Source: Panicum virgatum (taxonomy: Eukaryota > Streptophyta > Magnoliopsida > Poales > Poaceae). Taken from it: DNA of 64,000 nucleotides. The translations under genes and the position numbers were made by a program. Where the stretch lies: contig NC_053139.1 of the NCBI RefSeq assembly GCF_016808335.1, positions 40,792,464 through 40,856,463 of the forward strand, in the 5' to 3' direction. Shown here piece after piece: positions 43,872 to 55,317 of the stretch. A model generated the notes under the pieces. That model searched no databases. It had not been told where the DNA came from and worked only from the letters and a program-made list of their open reading frames with translations. Numbering within the stretch: the stretch's first letter is position 1; each line of letters begins with the position of its first letter.

Positions 43872-45420
43872 GTTGAAAATGGCAAAAAAAAAAGATGCTA
43901 CTGTAGCAGTGGCAAATTTGTTAGCTCCAAATAAGAATATAATGGAAACTGGGCGACAGCCACTTGTAAGGGTGGCAAATATTTAAATTCTCTGTCGTCT
44001 TCACTTCTGGCCGACCGCAGTCATCACGACGGCGAAGTGAAGTGTGGAATGTGCTCAGTGCAGTTGGACTTCTAAAAAGGTCAATCTACCTACCAACAGA
44101 TATTCCCATTCACTATATCAGATGGTGAGAAATGGAGCTTGTGGACGGTCACCTAGTTTAGTATCTGCAACTCGATTTCTCAAAATGATTCTATATTGCT
44201 AGATTTGTGAGAGGGTGAGAGCTGGCTCTCTAACACGACCGGACAACACAACGAGCCATGATCGCGGTAAGAGGTACAAAACATGCAAGGACAACACATA
44301 AAAAGAATCTAAAAGTGGGCGACATGTGGACATGTGCTACATCAGCTACAGAGTTCACGCCAATCACCTCAAGCATCACTTGGAGATGGGGCCCATGATG
44401 GTTGGGCCCATGTGTCACTTGTCTATGTCTGCGCAGAGCCTGCCTGACCCATCAGGAATCAAAAGCTAAGCTATCTTAACGAGCAAAGTTAAAGAGCTAA
44501 TCACAGAGAATGGGCTGAACTGTCTTGGTGGAGGGCCCATCTCAAACCAGCCTTAAGGCCGAATAAACACAGCTCAGACCCGACTGGGTAAAGTTGAGCC
44601 CGACGACGATGGTCTCCTCTCAGTTTGTCGTCCACAAGCTCTCTTTTCACCTTCTGGTACAGTGAAGGGGAATATCTGTTGGTGAACAGACCAACCAACC
44701 AAGGCCAGAAGTCGAGCCGCCTCTATAACCAAGGCCAGAAGTCGCTCTGGCGTCGCCGCTCCTGCACCCGCTCCCGCTGTGTCCGCTCCCGCTCCCCGCC
44801 ACGCGCCGCAGAGGATATGGGTATAGGTTAGTGGTGGACCCCATCCTCCCTCTCCCTTCCCGTTTGGATTTCGGGTTGGGATAGCAATTTTACACATGGT
44901 TTTAAAGTCATCACGTAGGTCTTTCCGCATGCTTCGTGAGAAGAATCCGAGAGCCGCCACCAAGCTAAGTTTATGCCTCTCTCTCTCTCTCCTGGATTCT
45001 GAGTTCGCGTCTGTGCATAGGGATTAACGAATCTACTGTCCGATGAGGCTCCGAAGTCCATGAAGAAGCGGGGCCTTGGGTACTACTTTAGCCGCACAAT
45101 CGCAATTGATACCAACATTTGTATCTACTAGTTTTTGGTATGCTCCGCCCTCAAAACAACATTTCTCGTTTTTAGTATATTAAGATACTATCAAACCAGT
45201 TACCTATTGCTATATTTTATGCTCCATCTAAGAGACTGCAAATGGATCTCTGACAAAAAAATAAGGGTAACAAACTGGCCATATATTTGGCCCGTTTGAG
45301 CGAACTGCTACATTTCTGGAGGTTGAGATCAAGCCAGTGTAAAAACTTCTCTTTATTGATTTCTATCACGACCCATGCGTAAAAGAATGCCTCTTAAGTG
45401 GATCACTATTTTTTTTGCAG
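43872..45420. other. Spacer; no gene recognised
   Basis: Mixed AT- and GC-rich DNA. The plus-strand ATG at 44608 opens only a short frame and leads into a GC-rich stretch with a repeated AACCAAGGCCAGAAGTCG. It could be a former first exon for the fragment at 45421, but nothing proves this. Confidence 0.3.
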
Positions 45421-45556
45421 CTACGTCTTTGATGGGACACCTCCTAAGCTGAAGAAGGAACACATGATTGCTGAAAGATATAATGTCCTTCTCAGAAATT
45501 TGAAGAGAAAAGAAGCAGCCGAAGAGCTTAGAGATCGTACGGACTCGACCATTTAG
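45421..45556 (+). pseudogene. Exon fragment resembling the FEN1/XPG nuclease N-domain
   Basis: After a good acceptor (TTTTTTGCAG) the frame reads YVFDGTPPKLKKEHMIAERY, followed by a charged helix and TAG at 45554. FEN1-type flap endonucleases have YVFDGKPPxLKK at this point of the N-domain, with the Asp acting in metal binding. No other FEN1 block lies nearby, so this is probably a stranded or captured exon. The similarity rests on about 13 residues. Confidence 0.4.
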
Positions 45557-46699
45557 CGGTTCTGTAAATATTATGTGTTGAGAAATTAACACCCTCTAAT
45601 TTTAACACCAACTTCCGAAAAGTGGTATCAAAGTAGTGTGATACCACTTCTTCTGTAGATCATATACCCACACTACACCAATAAGACATTCACCTAAACA
45701 CTAATATGAGAGACTAACTCAATATGATATATCAACTTTTTATTTACCATAACTTAGTACAATACAAGACTCTTGTACTCATTACATAGCTACACTACTA
45801 TGACACTACTACACTATATGGCAACTTTATCATCTCCTACTTGAGACCTCTTATGCCATGCTATGACAAGAGGGGAGGGGAGCATCCCTATTTATAGGAC
45901 TCCATGGATCATATAGTTTTATCATATGTTCTACACACTTCTTTACATAATATCTAACTCTACAATTTTCCTCAAGCTTATCTAACAATACAAATATCTA
46001 ATTTTTAGAGTATTCCATATTTCACCATGAAGCATGATAACCATGGTTCAGGCATACTCTTCTTCTAGAAGCTTCTCACAATTATGCATTTTTATTTCAG
46101 CACCATGCATAAATTTATGAGTAATTTTGTATATAAACATGAAATCAACAAAATTTCATTTACTGAAGCACATCTTGGGCTTCATTTCCTTGTTACATTG
46201 TTGATGAAATACTAAGTTTTGTAAATGATGAAGTTCAATACTAAACACATCTTAGGCTTCATTTCCTTGTTACATTGCCTGCAGTCAGCTGAACAACTCT
46301 TTATTTTTTTTGTTTGATTTAATTTCACAACTTGACGAGTATCAATATTAGAGATACCCGAAAGTATGAGTTAAGGGTGCGAAACTCCTAATAGCCCAAC
46401 CCTTTGGGACGCGTCCGTGGGAACAGCTCCGGCGAAACAATGCGGGCCTGGTTGCGCCCGACCCTCCGACGCATGGCTCCACCTCACTTGACCCCGGGCC
46501 AAGGGTCGGGAGCGCTTGACCCTCGGGCCGGGATTTTGCTTGGCTGTCGGGAGAGGCAGTGACCGCGGAGGGCACTTACGAGAAATTTTATCTCTCCTGC
46601 CTACGTACGCTTACTCATCATAGTAAGTTGGCCCGTGCTAACGCTACGGGTTAAAAAAATTGAACATATTTAAGTGCAGCATCACATAATTATACTCAG
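45557..46699. other. AT-rich spacer with a 30-bp direct repeat
   Basis: About 30 bp around GGCTTCATTTCCTTGTTACATTG occur twice (46170-46200 and 46250-46278). A hairpin CCCGT...ACGGG at 46632-46650 resembles Helitron 3' hairpins but no CTRR end follows. No gene was recognised. Confidence 0.35.
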
Positions 46700-48420
46700 A
46701 ATGGTATCTGGCTCACCAGTTGTGCTTGCTCAATTGTTGCTCTGAATGCCATTCTTTTGTCCTTTCTTCCTTCCATAATTCGGCACAAAGTGGTGAGATA
46801 AACTGAAAGAAACAAAAAACAATAGTTCAAGCTGGGAGTTAAAACAATAATTATTGAAATACATGTACCACTAAATTGGTAAATGCCATCTCAAGTTTGA
46901 AATACTTATTGACAGGGTGTCGAGCACTCCCTTCAAAATTATCTTTATAATCCTTTCAAAGCATGTCAAGGCAATATAATAATTTCACTCTCTTTGAAAC
47001 TGAATGTAGAAAGATATAGGTCCGAACCAACCAATAAACAAAGGTCTGTGCCTCACAACATATACTAATGTTAAGGAATACACATTCACCTACATCTTCT
47101 ACTTCTGATGTGCTCGAAGAAAGAGCTTCCATTACCTCAATAAGAGTAGCCACACAAGCCTGAACCAAGGGTGAATTGTCAATGTCTTCCTCATATTCAT
47201 GTGGTCCATGTCACAACTCGTGTTCTGCTAGCTCTTGGACCCAGTAAACTTCAAAAATTAAGAATATTTTAGTGCAGGTCTCATCTTCTCATCACTACTT
47301 TACTGAACTCTTTTTATAGTTGTTCAGAGTACGGTTGAGTGTAATCTTTTGCTGCATCTAATTGAATTCTTAAAAGATTAAACCTGTTACATTGAGACAT
47401 ATACATATTAGAAATCATCTGTGCTAGCGGTTGGCCATATTTTTTTAATCAACAATTTGATTGTCTACAAAAACATGTCTATGAGGCTTAAATGAATATA
47501 GTTACATTGTGTACAAAAAACAGTGACATAATTGCTCCAGCAAACTACTGACCTGGTAAATATTTTCAGAGACTTGATCAATGATGGATTGTTTCTGCCC
47601 ATTCTTTCAAAGTCTGAAACAATTCCCTATCTGCAGCAAGTGTCCATTGACCCCTATCTGCAGCGGCAGCTCACCATTCCCTCCCTATCTGCAGCAAGTG
47701 TTCATCAATCAGAATATCTTAACTCATCAGAGCCACATGAAAAAGAGAGACATGGCCTCTAATGGGGTTCTAATAGTGAGCAAGGAGTCAATTTCCAAAA
47801 CTAAATTGATTGTAAAATTGCTTAACCAAATTCTTGCCATTGGACTATCACCAGTACATTGCCTAAGAAAATTCTTGCAAATCTGAAACAATTAAATAAA
47901 GAGCAAATACAATTTCTACAATGAACCATTAGTTTATGAATTAGAGTAAAAAATTCAATTTTATGTAAGCATGTATTAACTACCACAAGGCTTCAGTCAG
48001 AGCACAAATCGTTGAAAGCTAGATGATTCAATCATGAGGATGTAGGATTCTCCAATCAGTACCTGAAACCAGTAGATGATTCAATCATTCTCCCAGCTCA
48101 ATTGTGATGGCCAACCATGATCCCTGCTCTCGCTCATACTCCAATCCCTGAATCTTGTACAGAACGAAAGAAGAAAGAAGGAAAATTGATACAAAATAAT
48201 CGAATTGAGAAAGAAGAAGGGATCTCCATTCTTAGTCAGCTTACGTCTTACGATTCCAAGACCTCGAATGCTTCTCACGCAAATCATAAGTCAGTACCAT
48301 GGTGTACATTGCACTCACTGGGAATGTATATTTCAGGTTCCAAAGGGCTGACCACCAACACCACCGCGATGGGCTGCAAGGCTGGCCATGGCGGTGGCTT
48401 GAGCTGCCGCGCCTCCGAAC
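46700..48420 (-). pseudogene. Possible decayed gene, unidentified (minus strand)
   Basis: Several exon-like segments with splice-type borders on the minus strand: near 47886-47770 (ICKNFLRQC after TTTCAG), 47617-47553 (NPSLIKSLKIFTR before GTCAGT), 47200-47140 (PLVQACVATLIE before GTAATG) and 46790-46720 (LCAELWKEERTKEWHSEQQ). An in-frame TGA precedes PHEYEEDID. A GC-rich possible first exon lies near 48400. I do not recognise the family, and some segments may be chance. Confidence 0.3.
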
Positions 48421-49400
48421 TGCGCGCTCCGGCCGCGGCAGCGACTCCGCCCGCTGGGGAAGGAGCACCGGCGGACGCTCCCCCTACACCGCCATCAAAA
48501 GCTGCTGAGACAATCCAACCCTAGGAAGAACTTTTCCCATGGACGGATAAGGAAGAAGAAGGGGGTGTGAGTGGCAAAGGGGAGCCTGGCACACCAAATC
48601 CGGCCATCTCCGTCGATCTAGAGCTGGGCGCCGTAGCTGGGGAGCCGGGCCCACCAAATCCGGCCATCTCCGTCGATCTAGAGCCGGGCGCCGTAGCTGG
48701 GGAGCTTGGCGATGGGGGCAAGGGTGGCCACGGCAGCCTGCGCGGGCGAAAGGCATGGGCGCGCGGCGGCCGGAGCGGGCGAGAGGCATCGCAGCTCACT
48801 GGTGCCGGCGAGCAGCGCTGGCCGGAGCACGCAGTGGCGGCCGCCCCGCCCCGCCGCGGCGAGGAGGCGGTGGAGGGAGCGCGGAGGCTGCGAGGAGCGC
48901 AGGGGGACACCGGAGGAGGGGCACGGGGGGCTTGGCCGGCCTCGAGCTCGGCCAACCTCGACCTCGCCGAATCTGCTCGCCTGTGAACTCGGCCGGCCTC
49001 GGGCGGATCTGCGGCGGCGTAGGCCCACCGGCTAGGCGGTGGCGGAGGCCCGCGCGGCGCCCCCCTTCTCCCTCTCCCCTTCCTGCTCGCCTCCTCCGTC
49101 CGCCGTGACCTCAGCGGACCCGGAGGCCGGAGGTCGCTCGGTCCGTGGGGCACGGCGTCCGGCAGAGGGGGAAGCGGCGCGCGTCAGGGCGGAGGGCGCC
49201 GCCGGCGCGGATGCGGCGGACCCGGAGGCGGAGGCGGGCACAGGAATTGGAAGGCGGCGCGCGGGATCCCGCCGGGAGGAAGAAGAAGCGACATTTTTGG
49301 TAGGATTCGAACGCGGGGCGCGGGCGGCAGAGGGGCGAGCGACGCACGGGCTCAGGATGTCTCCGTCCGCTTCAACGCGTTGAAGCCAACGATCCAAGGC
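48421..49400. other. GC-rich island with a 60-bp tandem repeat
   Basis: CpG-rich sequence open in several frames, as expected from composition. The period-60 tandem repeat is listed separately. No protein family was recognised. It could be the 5' end of the decayed minus-strand gene. Confidence 0.35.
48581..48710 (+). repeat. Two 60-bp tandem repeats, in coding phase
   Basis: Units 48581-48640 and 48641-48700 differ at a few bases, and a partial third unit follows. The period is a multiple of three, and the plus frame reads PNPAISVDLE-GAVAGE twice. Coding is unproven. Confidence 0.85.
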
Positions 49401-49729
49401 CATTGGATTGGAGTTACAAGTGTTTGGAGCCGTTGATTTTTATAGAGTCGAGTTCCTGGGTGCAATTTAGTTAGTGAACTGGGTTGTGTGCATGTCAGCG
49501 GGGGGCGCGACAACGGGTAGTCCTAGCCTAATTCAATCCGTCCCTTATAGGATGGATGGAAGCACCGGCGAATAGCAGCCACGTCCTCAACGCATAACTT
49601 TACTGGCCAACCACCCGAGCTACTGCACCTAGCGTTGATTCCATTTCCTTGACATGGCTTTTCACCTTTACGTCTCCACCAAAATCTAGCAGAGCTGCAA
49701 AAGCTAGCAGAGCTGTTCTGTGCAAGCAT

Positions 49730-50528
49730 GCATGTAAGAATGAATTCGAATTGGATACGGATTAAATCAGATCTGAATATCATTTTTTATCATATTTTAA
49801 TTCGAATACGAATGCGAATGCGAATGCGGATCTCATCGGATACAAATACAAAACGGATAGTTCGAATCCGGATACCTTCTTGACTTGAAACATAGAGCTA
49901 TCACGAGTATCAGTTTATTTTGTCAACAATTTTATAATAGATCAAAATCATTATACAAGCAGAGAGTAAAGGATTAGAAGATAACTAATAAAAAAAATAT
50001 AATTATCTATGTATAACTTTTATGTTAAATATATAATACTAATTTTAAAGGTAAAATAAAAAATATTTAAATACTTAATAATTAAGATATATAAAAAATT
50101 TTATCATTAAATAATTAATTAATTTGACTCATATAAAATATTTTTAATCATGAAATAAATATATTAAATAGTTAAAGTTAATTTTTATATCATTACTAAT
50201 TTAATAAATATATTATTAGTTATCTAATTTTCTAAATAATTTAAATAGTGTAGATCATTAAGTAATTAAGTATAAAGATAAGTTTAAGATTGTCTCACTA
50301 GTCACTTTTTTTGCGGATACGAATGGATACGGATGTGATCGGATATTCCTCGAATACGAATATGGAATCGGATGGAGAAAAATTCTTAAAATCGGATTCG
50401 GATACATCCATATAACATTCATATTAAAATCAAATACAAATATAAATATCCATATTTATATTTTAAATAGATATAAATATAGATAATTCGGATGTTCAGC
50501 CATCCGAATCCACCCTTACATGCATGGC
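49730..50528. mobile_element. AT-rich 0.8-kb MITE-like element
   Basis: Imperfect inverted ends: the left reads TGTAAGAATGAATTCGAATTGG, and the right, on the other strand, TGTAAGGGTGGATTCGGATGG. Both lie within a GCATGCATG context. The subterminal regions are full of GGATACGGAT and GAATACGAAT words in both orientations. The centre is AT-rich and non-coding. Confidence 0.55.
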
Positions 50529-50925
50529 GCATGCATAGTCCAGCGGGGCCCGGCAACATGCAGCACAATATCCTCATTAACTGCAGACATGCGGCGGCAA
50601 GAAAGCGGGCCGAGGCAGAGACAGGCAGACAGCGGCCGACCATGCCTGCATCTTCGCAGTGCGACAGCACGGCGAGCAGACCTGCGGACCGAGGACGCGG
50701 GGGTCGGGCGACTCGCCCGACCCAGGCAGGCCCGTACCATATTCTCCTGTCATAGCAATCGAGGTCATGCTTGACAACGACTGATCATGCCTAGGGACGG
50801 GTACCACCCACCAAACGTATACGGTAGTCCTGTACAGTGCCGCTCGAAATAATACTGTGCGACCTGCCCCAACTCGCCCAAGTCAAGGGAGCCCCCGTAT
50901 CGTCCGACAGGACAGGCCGCCATGC

Positions 50926-51473
50926 TGTTGACGTAAATCTCGATCAACACTCGAACGGTTAGATCGTGCGGCGTGAGAAAGAGCTCCATGCAGCTCTTTT
51001 TGCGTGGAGCGGTCAGACCAGTCTAAGGAACCGGTCAGACCGGTCGACAGTGAGAATCGGCGACGGCCGACGAACGCGAACCCGAGAGGGACCCCGTTAG
51101 GGTAGGCGCACGTAGGGTTGTTCTAGGATCGGCAGGCCACCTAGAACGCCTTCAAATGTCGCGGAGACGAAGAAAGAACAACAGATGGGGTTGGAAAAGC
51201 TAGGGTTTGGAGGAAAGGATAAAAAGTAGAGTTTGTATTGATTTTTGTTCGATTGGATGCCCTAATCGGCCGTGACCCTTTATATTTATAGGGATGGGTG
51301 GACTTATCCCGCAAGAAATCCTGTTTACAGATCTAAATCTATGAAAAATCCTAGTTGTACTCGGACTCTACCTGGACCGGTCAGACCGGTCGGTCCCTGC
51401 CGGACAGGCCACAGTGCCTCGACCGGTCAGACCGCTCGGTCAGACCGGTTGGTGCCAATTTTGGCTGTCAACA
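50926..51473 (-). repeat. Left LTR of the gag-only gypsy element
   Basis: 548 bp, with a TATAAATATA box on the minus strand at 51281-51290 and several GGTCAGACCGGT words near both ends. Confidence 0.9.
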
Positions 51474-51576
51474 TATGCCCTCCTGTTTTTTGGTAAAGCT
51501 TGTTTGCCAAAAAATATTCTTCTGAGCCAAAATTGTCTAAGGTCGATGATTAACACTACATCGGTCATTTTTTGTA

Positions 51577-54227
51577 TTAAAGGCGATAAATAATTATCGG
51601 CCATGTTTTGCTCAAGTCGATGTTGAAACAACTTGTTTGGGCCGCCACACTTTCTTCATTGTCGCTGAAGTCTTTGGCACAACCTCCACTTGTTGTTCCA
51701 TTGCCTCCTCCTTGAGCATACGTTGTAGCCTTCGCTTCTGAGTATGAGACAAGCTTGAGGGACACCACCTCGACTGTAAATACTTTGAATCTTGCTCCTC
51801 TTCTCATTCTCTTTGCTGCAATAAGCATCTTGCTTGACCGGATTATTGCTAGCAACAATCGGTCTTTGTAGTAATGCATGATTTGGATACATAGGAGGAT
51901 ATTAAATATAATATGATTGCATATGCATCCTACTATTATCCATAGGTGTATAAAAGTAAGGATACCAGCAATACCATGGAGCAATCGGTCCACTAGATGA
52001 AGTATAATTATCTTGACTCGATTGCTCTTGATGTCTTGACGATGATCCCGTATCCTTGACTTCGCTTGGTGACCCCTTCTGTCTCTGAGCACTCCCTTCC
52101 TTCTCATATTTGGCCAAGAGTTCCTTAAAACTCGGCCTTATCTTCATTTTGGATGAGTTCCCAGATTTACTGGGCGCACCGGTCAGACCACCGCTATGGC
52201 CGGTCAGACCGGTCGACTTGTTGTCGGCCTTCTTCTTCTTGTCTTGCCCCCCGAGTATTTTTCCACCTTGAGGGATCTTCTGTGTCAGCTTCTTTTCAAG
52301 TCTTTCATCACCAATAACTACACTTCCCCTTGGTTGATTCGGTTTGACTCGGCCGAACTTGCACTTTAGGATTATTCAATTCCAACACATGCACTGGGAA
52401 AGAATTCTGATCAACCTGTATATTAGGAATAGTCAATCGTCCTTCATTAATGGCCGATTGAATTTGTCTACGTAACACATTGTAATCATTAGTAGCATGT
52501 GAAAAAGTATTATGAAATTTGCAATATGCTCGCCGCTTCAACTCTTCAAGCGGCGGTGGAGTATGTGACATCTTGAAATATCCAATCCTATATAACTCAT
52601 CAAATATCCTCTCGCAATTGGATACATCAAAAGTAAATCATTAATCTAGCCGATTTTTCTGAATTGGCTTAAGAGCAGAACAAGTAAATGGTTTAGCTTG
52701 AGATGGCCAAGCAAACTCAGCAGCATATACATCATTAGACTCATCGTCCGAACAATTTGAATTGCATTCTAAAGCATGCACACTAGAACGATGATGCCTA
52801 TGAGATTCTTGAGACTCTTTGCTTCGGCTTTCTGCAGCCAAAGCTCTTTGATGCACCTGAGTAACAGTAAAGAAATCATAGCCCTCTAATCTTTCTTTAA
52901 TATGAGAGCGCAAGCCATTAAAAGCCAAATCAGCATCCTTTTCTGCAATATTCACACTAAAGCATCAGTTTTTTGTATCGCGGAATCGTCTTATATAATC
53001 ATTGACAGATTCATCACGCGATTGTCTAACCGATGTCAAGTGAGACAATTTAAGCTCATCATGCCCGCGGAAAAAGTGCTCATGGAACTTTTGCTCTAAT
53101 TGTTCCCATGAGCCAATAGAATTAGGTGCCAAAGATGAAAACCATGAGAAAGCGGTTCCAGTTAGAGATAAAGAAAATAAACGCACTTTTAACTCGTTTA
53201 TTGAACCAACTTCTCCTAATTGGGCAAGATACTGACTAATATGCTCAAAAGTACTCCTAGTATCTTCCCCATTGAATTTAACAAACTCAGGCAACCTAAT
53301 ACCAGCAGGGTATGCAACCGAATCAAACGAAGTAGGATACGACTTTTGGTATGTGCGGGTTTTACTTCTAACATCCACTCCAAAACTTTCTCTAAGCAGA
53401 TTAGCAAAATCATTCTTATAATCAGTAAGCATTTTATCGAAATTACTCGAAGAATTTGGCTGTGTGAATGTAGATACCTCACGCTGGTTTGGAACAAACT
53501 GAACGGATGGACCGGTCGTTGTGACCGGTCGGACCGGTTGGGGTGAACCGGACTGATATACCGGTCTGACCGGTCTCTGCCGGTTTTGCCAACGCTGCAC
53601 ATATCGGTCGAACATCTCGTCGGAGATAGGACCGGTGTGTGGCACTGAATTCCTGGAGATTTCTGGTGGTGTGTACTGAACAATCTCGTTTGTTCGGCTA
53701 ATGTTGGCCGAACCAGGAATACTCGTAATAGGATCAGTGTATGTGTGTGTAATAATTTGACCACTGAAATTATTTATCGGCATCCCATATTGAGGTTGAC
53801 TCGTAGGAGATGCTGCCGATGGTTGAGGAACATAAAATTCAGAAGTAGAAACAGATGGAGGTTCATCGGCTGATTCTGGTTTCTTACCGGCTGATTCCCT
53901 TTCCTTAGAGCTAAGCCAATTAACCCAATAAACATCACGCTCAGCTAGCAATTTTTGAATTTGTTCCATAGTAACACCAGAAGAAGGAGCAGTTGCAACA
54001 GGTATTACCTCAGTAGATGCTTTCGAGGAGGTAGAAGCAAAGTCGATCTCCTTGACCTTGGTGACTTTGCCATGTCGATTGACCTTGATGCTCGCAAGCG
54101 CCGCTTGTAGATCTTCTTCATCGCGCTTCTTCTTGCGCTCCTCCAGCAGCAGACGAACGTCCTCCGGAAGATGCTCATATGTCGAAGGGATGATGTTCTC
54201 CTTATCGATCTCTGTGTTGGAGCCCAT
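51577..54227 (-). pseudogene. gag of the non-autonomous gypsy element
   Basis: The main ORF is 54227-52965 (MGSNTEIDKENIIPSTYEHLPEDV). A charged N-terminus and a Ser/Pro/Gln-rich middle are followed by the gag core: GIRLPEFVKFNGEDTRSTFEHI, LPEF, FSWFSSLAPNSIGSWEQLEQKF and DESVNDYIRRFRDTKN. A frameshift near 52960 moves the frame to 52955-52641 (AFNGLRSHIKERLEGYDF), and another to 52571-52308 (RRAYCKFHNTFSHATNDYNVLRRQIQ, a zinc-knuckle-like block). After that only low-complexity sequence is seen. No protease motif was found. The GGTCAGACCGGT words inside the ORF are translated as repeated PVRPV. Confidence 0.85.
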
Positions 54228-54298
54228 CTTCTTTGGAGTAGATTAGATCGGTTTTATTAACCAAGATCTTTCTTCCCCAGCGGAGTCGCCAAAAAGTA

Positions 54299-54856
54299 TG
54301 TTGACGCAAATCTCGGTCAACACACGAACACACTAGATCGTGCGGCGTGAGAAAGAGCTCGATGCGGCTCTTCCTGCGTGGAGCGGTCGGACCGGTCGCC
54401 GGTGAGAATCGGTGACAGCCGACGAACGCGAACCCGGGAGGGACCCCGTCAGGGTAGGCGCACGTAGGGTTGTTCTAGGATCGGCAGGCCACCTAGAATG
54501 CCTTCAAACATCGCGGAGACGAAGGAAGAACAGCAGATGGGGTTGGAAAAACTAGGGATTGGAGGAAAGGATAAAAAGTAGAGTTTGTATTGATTTTTGT
54601 TCGATTGGATGCCCTAATCGGCCGTGACCCTTTATATTTATAGGGTGGGGTGGACTTATCCCGCAAGAAATCCTGTTTACAGATCTAAATCTATGAAAAA
54701 CCTTAGTTGTACTCGGACTCTACCTGGACCGGTCAGACCGGTCGGACCTACCGGTCAGACTAGTTGGTCACTGCTGGACAGGCCACAGTGCCTCGACCGG
54801 TCAGACCGCTCGATCAGACCGGTCAGACTGGTTGGTTCCAATTTTGACTGTCAACA
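54299..54856 (-). repeat. Right LTR of the gag-only gypsy element
   Basis: 558 bp; matches 50926-51473. TATAAATATA on the minus strand at about 54634-54643. Confidence 0.9.
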
Positions 54857-55317
54857 CATGCCCTGCTGATGACACCCATGTAAGGCGCCTATAGTGGATG
54901 GGGGTGCGACGAGCAAATGTTTGCTTCAATAGGATCTGCGGGGTCCACGACCAAGAAGAGAAGACGGCACCACCCTTTCTTTTTCTCTCTCATGTAAGCT
55001 GCTCTCCCCATGGTCTATAAATGGGAAGGCAGAGCCCTCTCCGTGGGGGGCGACTCCACGCAACCCAAACACACCCATCCGATCCAGAATTACACACACA
55101 CATACTCACTCGCAACCTAGAGATTTGGGAGCCCCAATCCTCCTCTCGCCCGTTTGTAACTCCTACTGCAAACTTGAATGCAAGAGCACGAGAGTTCAAA
55201 CTGGACATAGGGACATTAACCCAAACCAGTATAAATCTTACATCTTATCCTTGCATTATGATCCAATCCTGTGACGCGCGTACAAGTTTACTAGCCGGTG
55301 ATTTCGGAACACCGACA

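Larger units (their letters stand above)
50926..54856 (-). mobile_element. Non-autonomous Ty3/gypsy element with gag only
   Basis: Two LTRs (50926-51473 and 54299-54856) that both begin TGTTGACG and end GTCAACA, with a perfect 5-bp target duplication CATGC (50921-50925 and 54857-54861). On the minus strand the right LTR is followed by TTTTTGGCGACTCCGCTGGG, a gypsy-type primer site. The interior (2.8 kb) encodes gag but no protease, RT or integrase. It would have to use enzymes of a related full element. The LTRs are similar but differ by many substitutions and a 10-bp length difference. Confidence 0.9.
50747..55317 (+). repeat. Possible solo LTR interrupted by the gag-only gypsy element
   Basis: The parts 50747-50925 and 54862-55317 become continuous if the gypsy element and one CATGC are removed. 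The right part has a TATAAAT box (55016-55022), a leader-like CA-rich stretch and ends ACCGACA. This resembles an LTR with promoter, R and U5. The left boundary (TGTCATAG) and the target duplication are unproven. Confidence 0.35.

Noticed and set aside
46625..46660. Hairpin CCCGT...ACGGG considered as a Helitron end
   Set aside because: No CTRR terminus follows at the expected distance on either strand.
49290..49320. Another T-arm-like GTTCGAATCC on the minus strand
   Set aside because: The flanking bases do not pair into a T stem and no A box lies at tRNA distance.
54862..54875. Similarity between DNA after the right LTR (CATGCCCTGCTG) and after the left LTR (TATGCCCTCCTG), considered as a second nested element
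   Set aside because: The match ends after about 12 bases, and CATGC is a complete target duplication on both sides, so chance is simpler.
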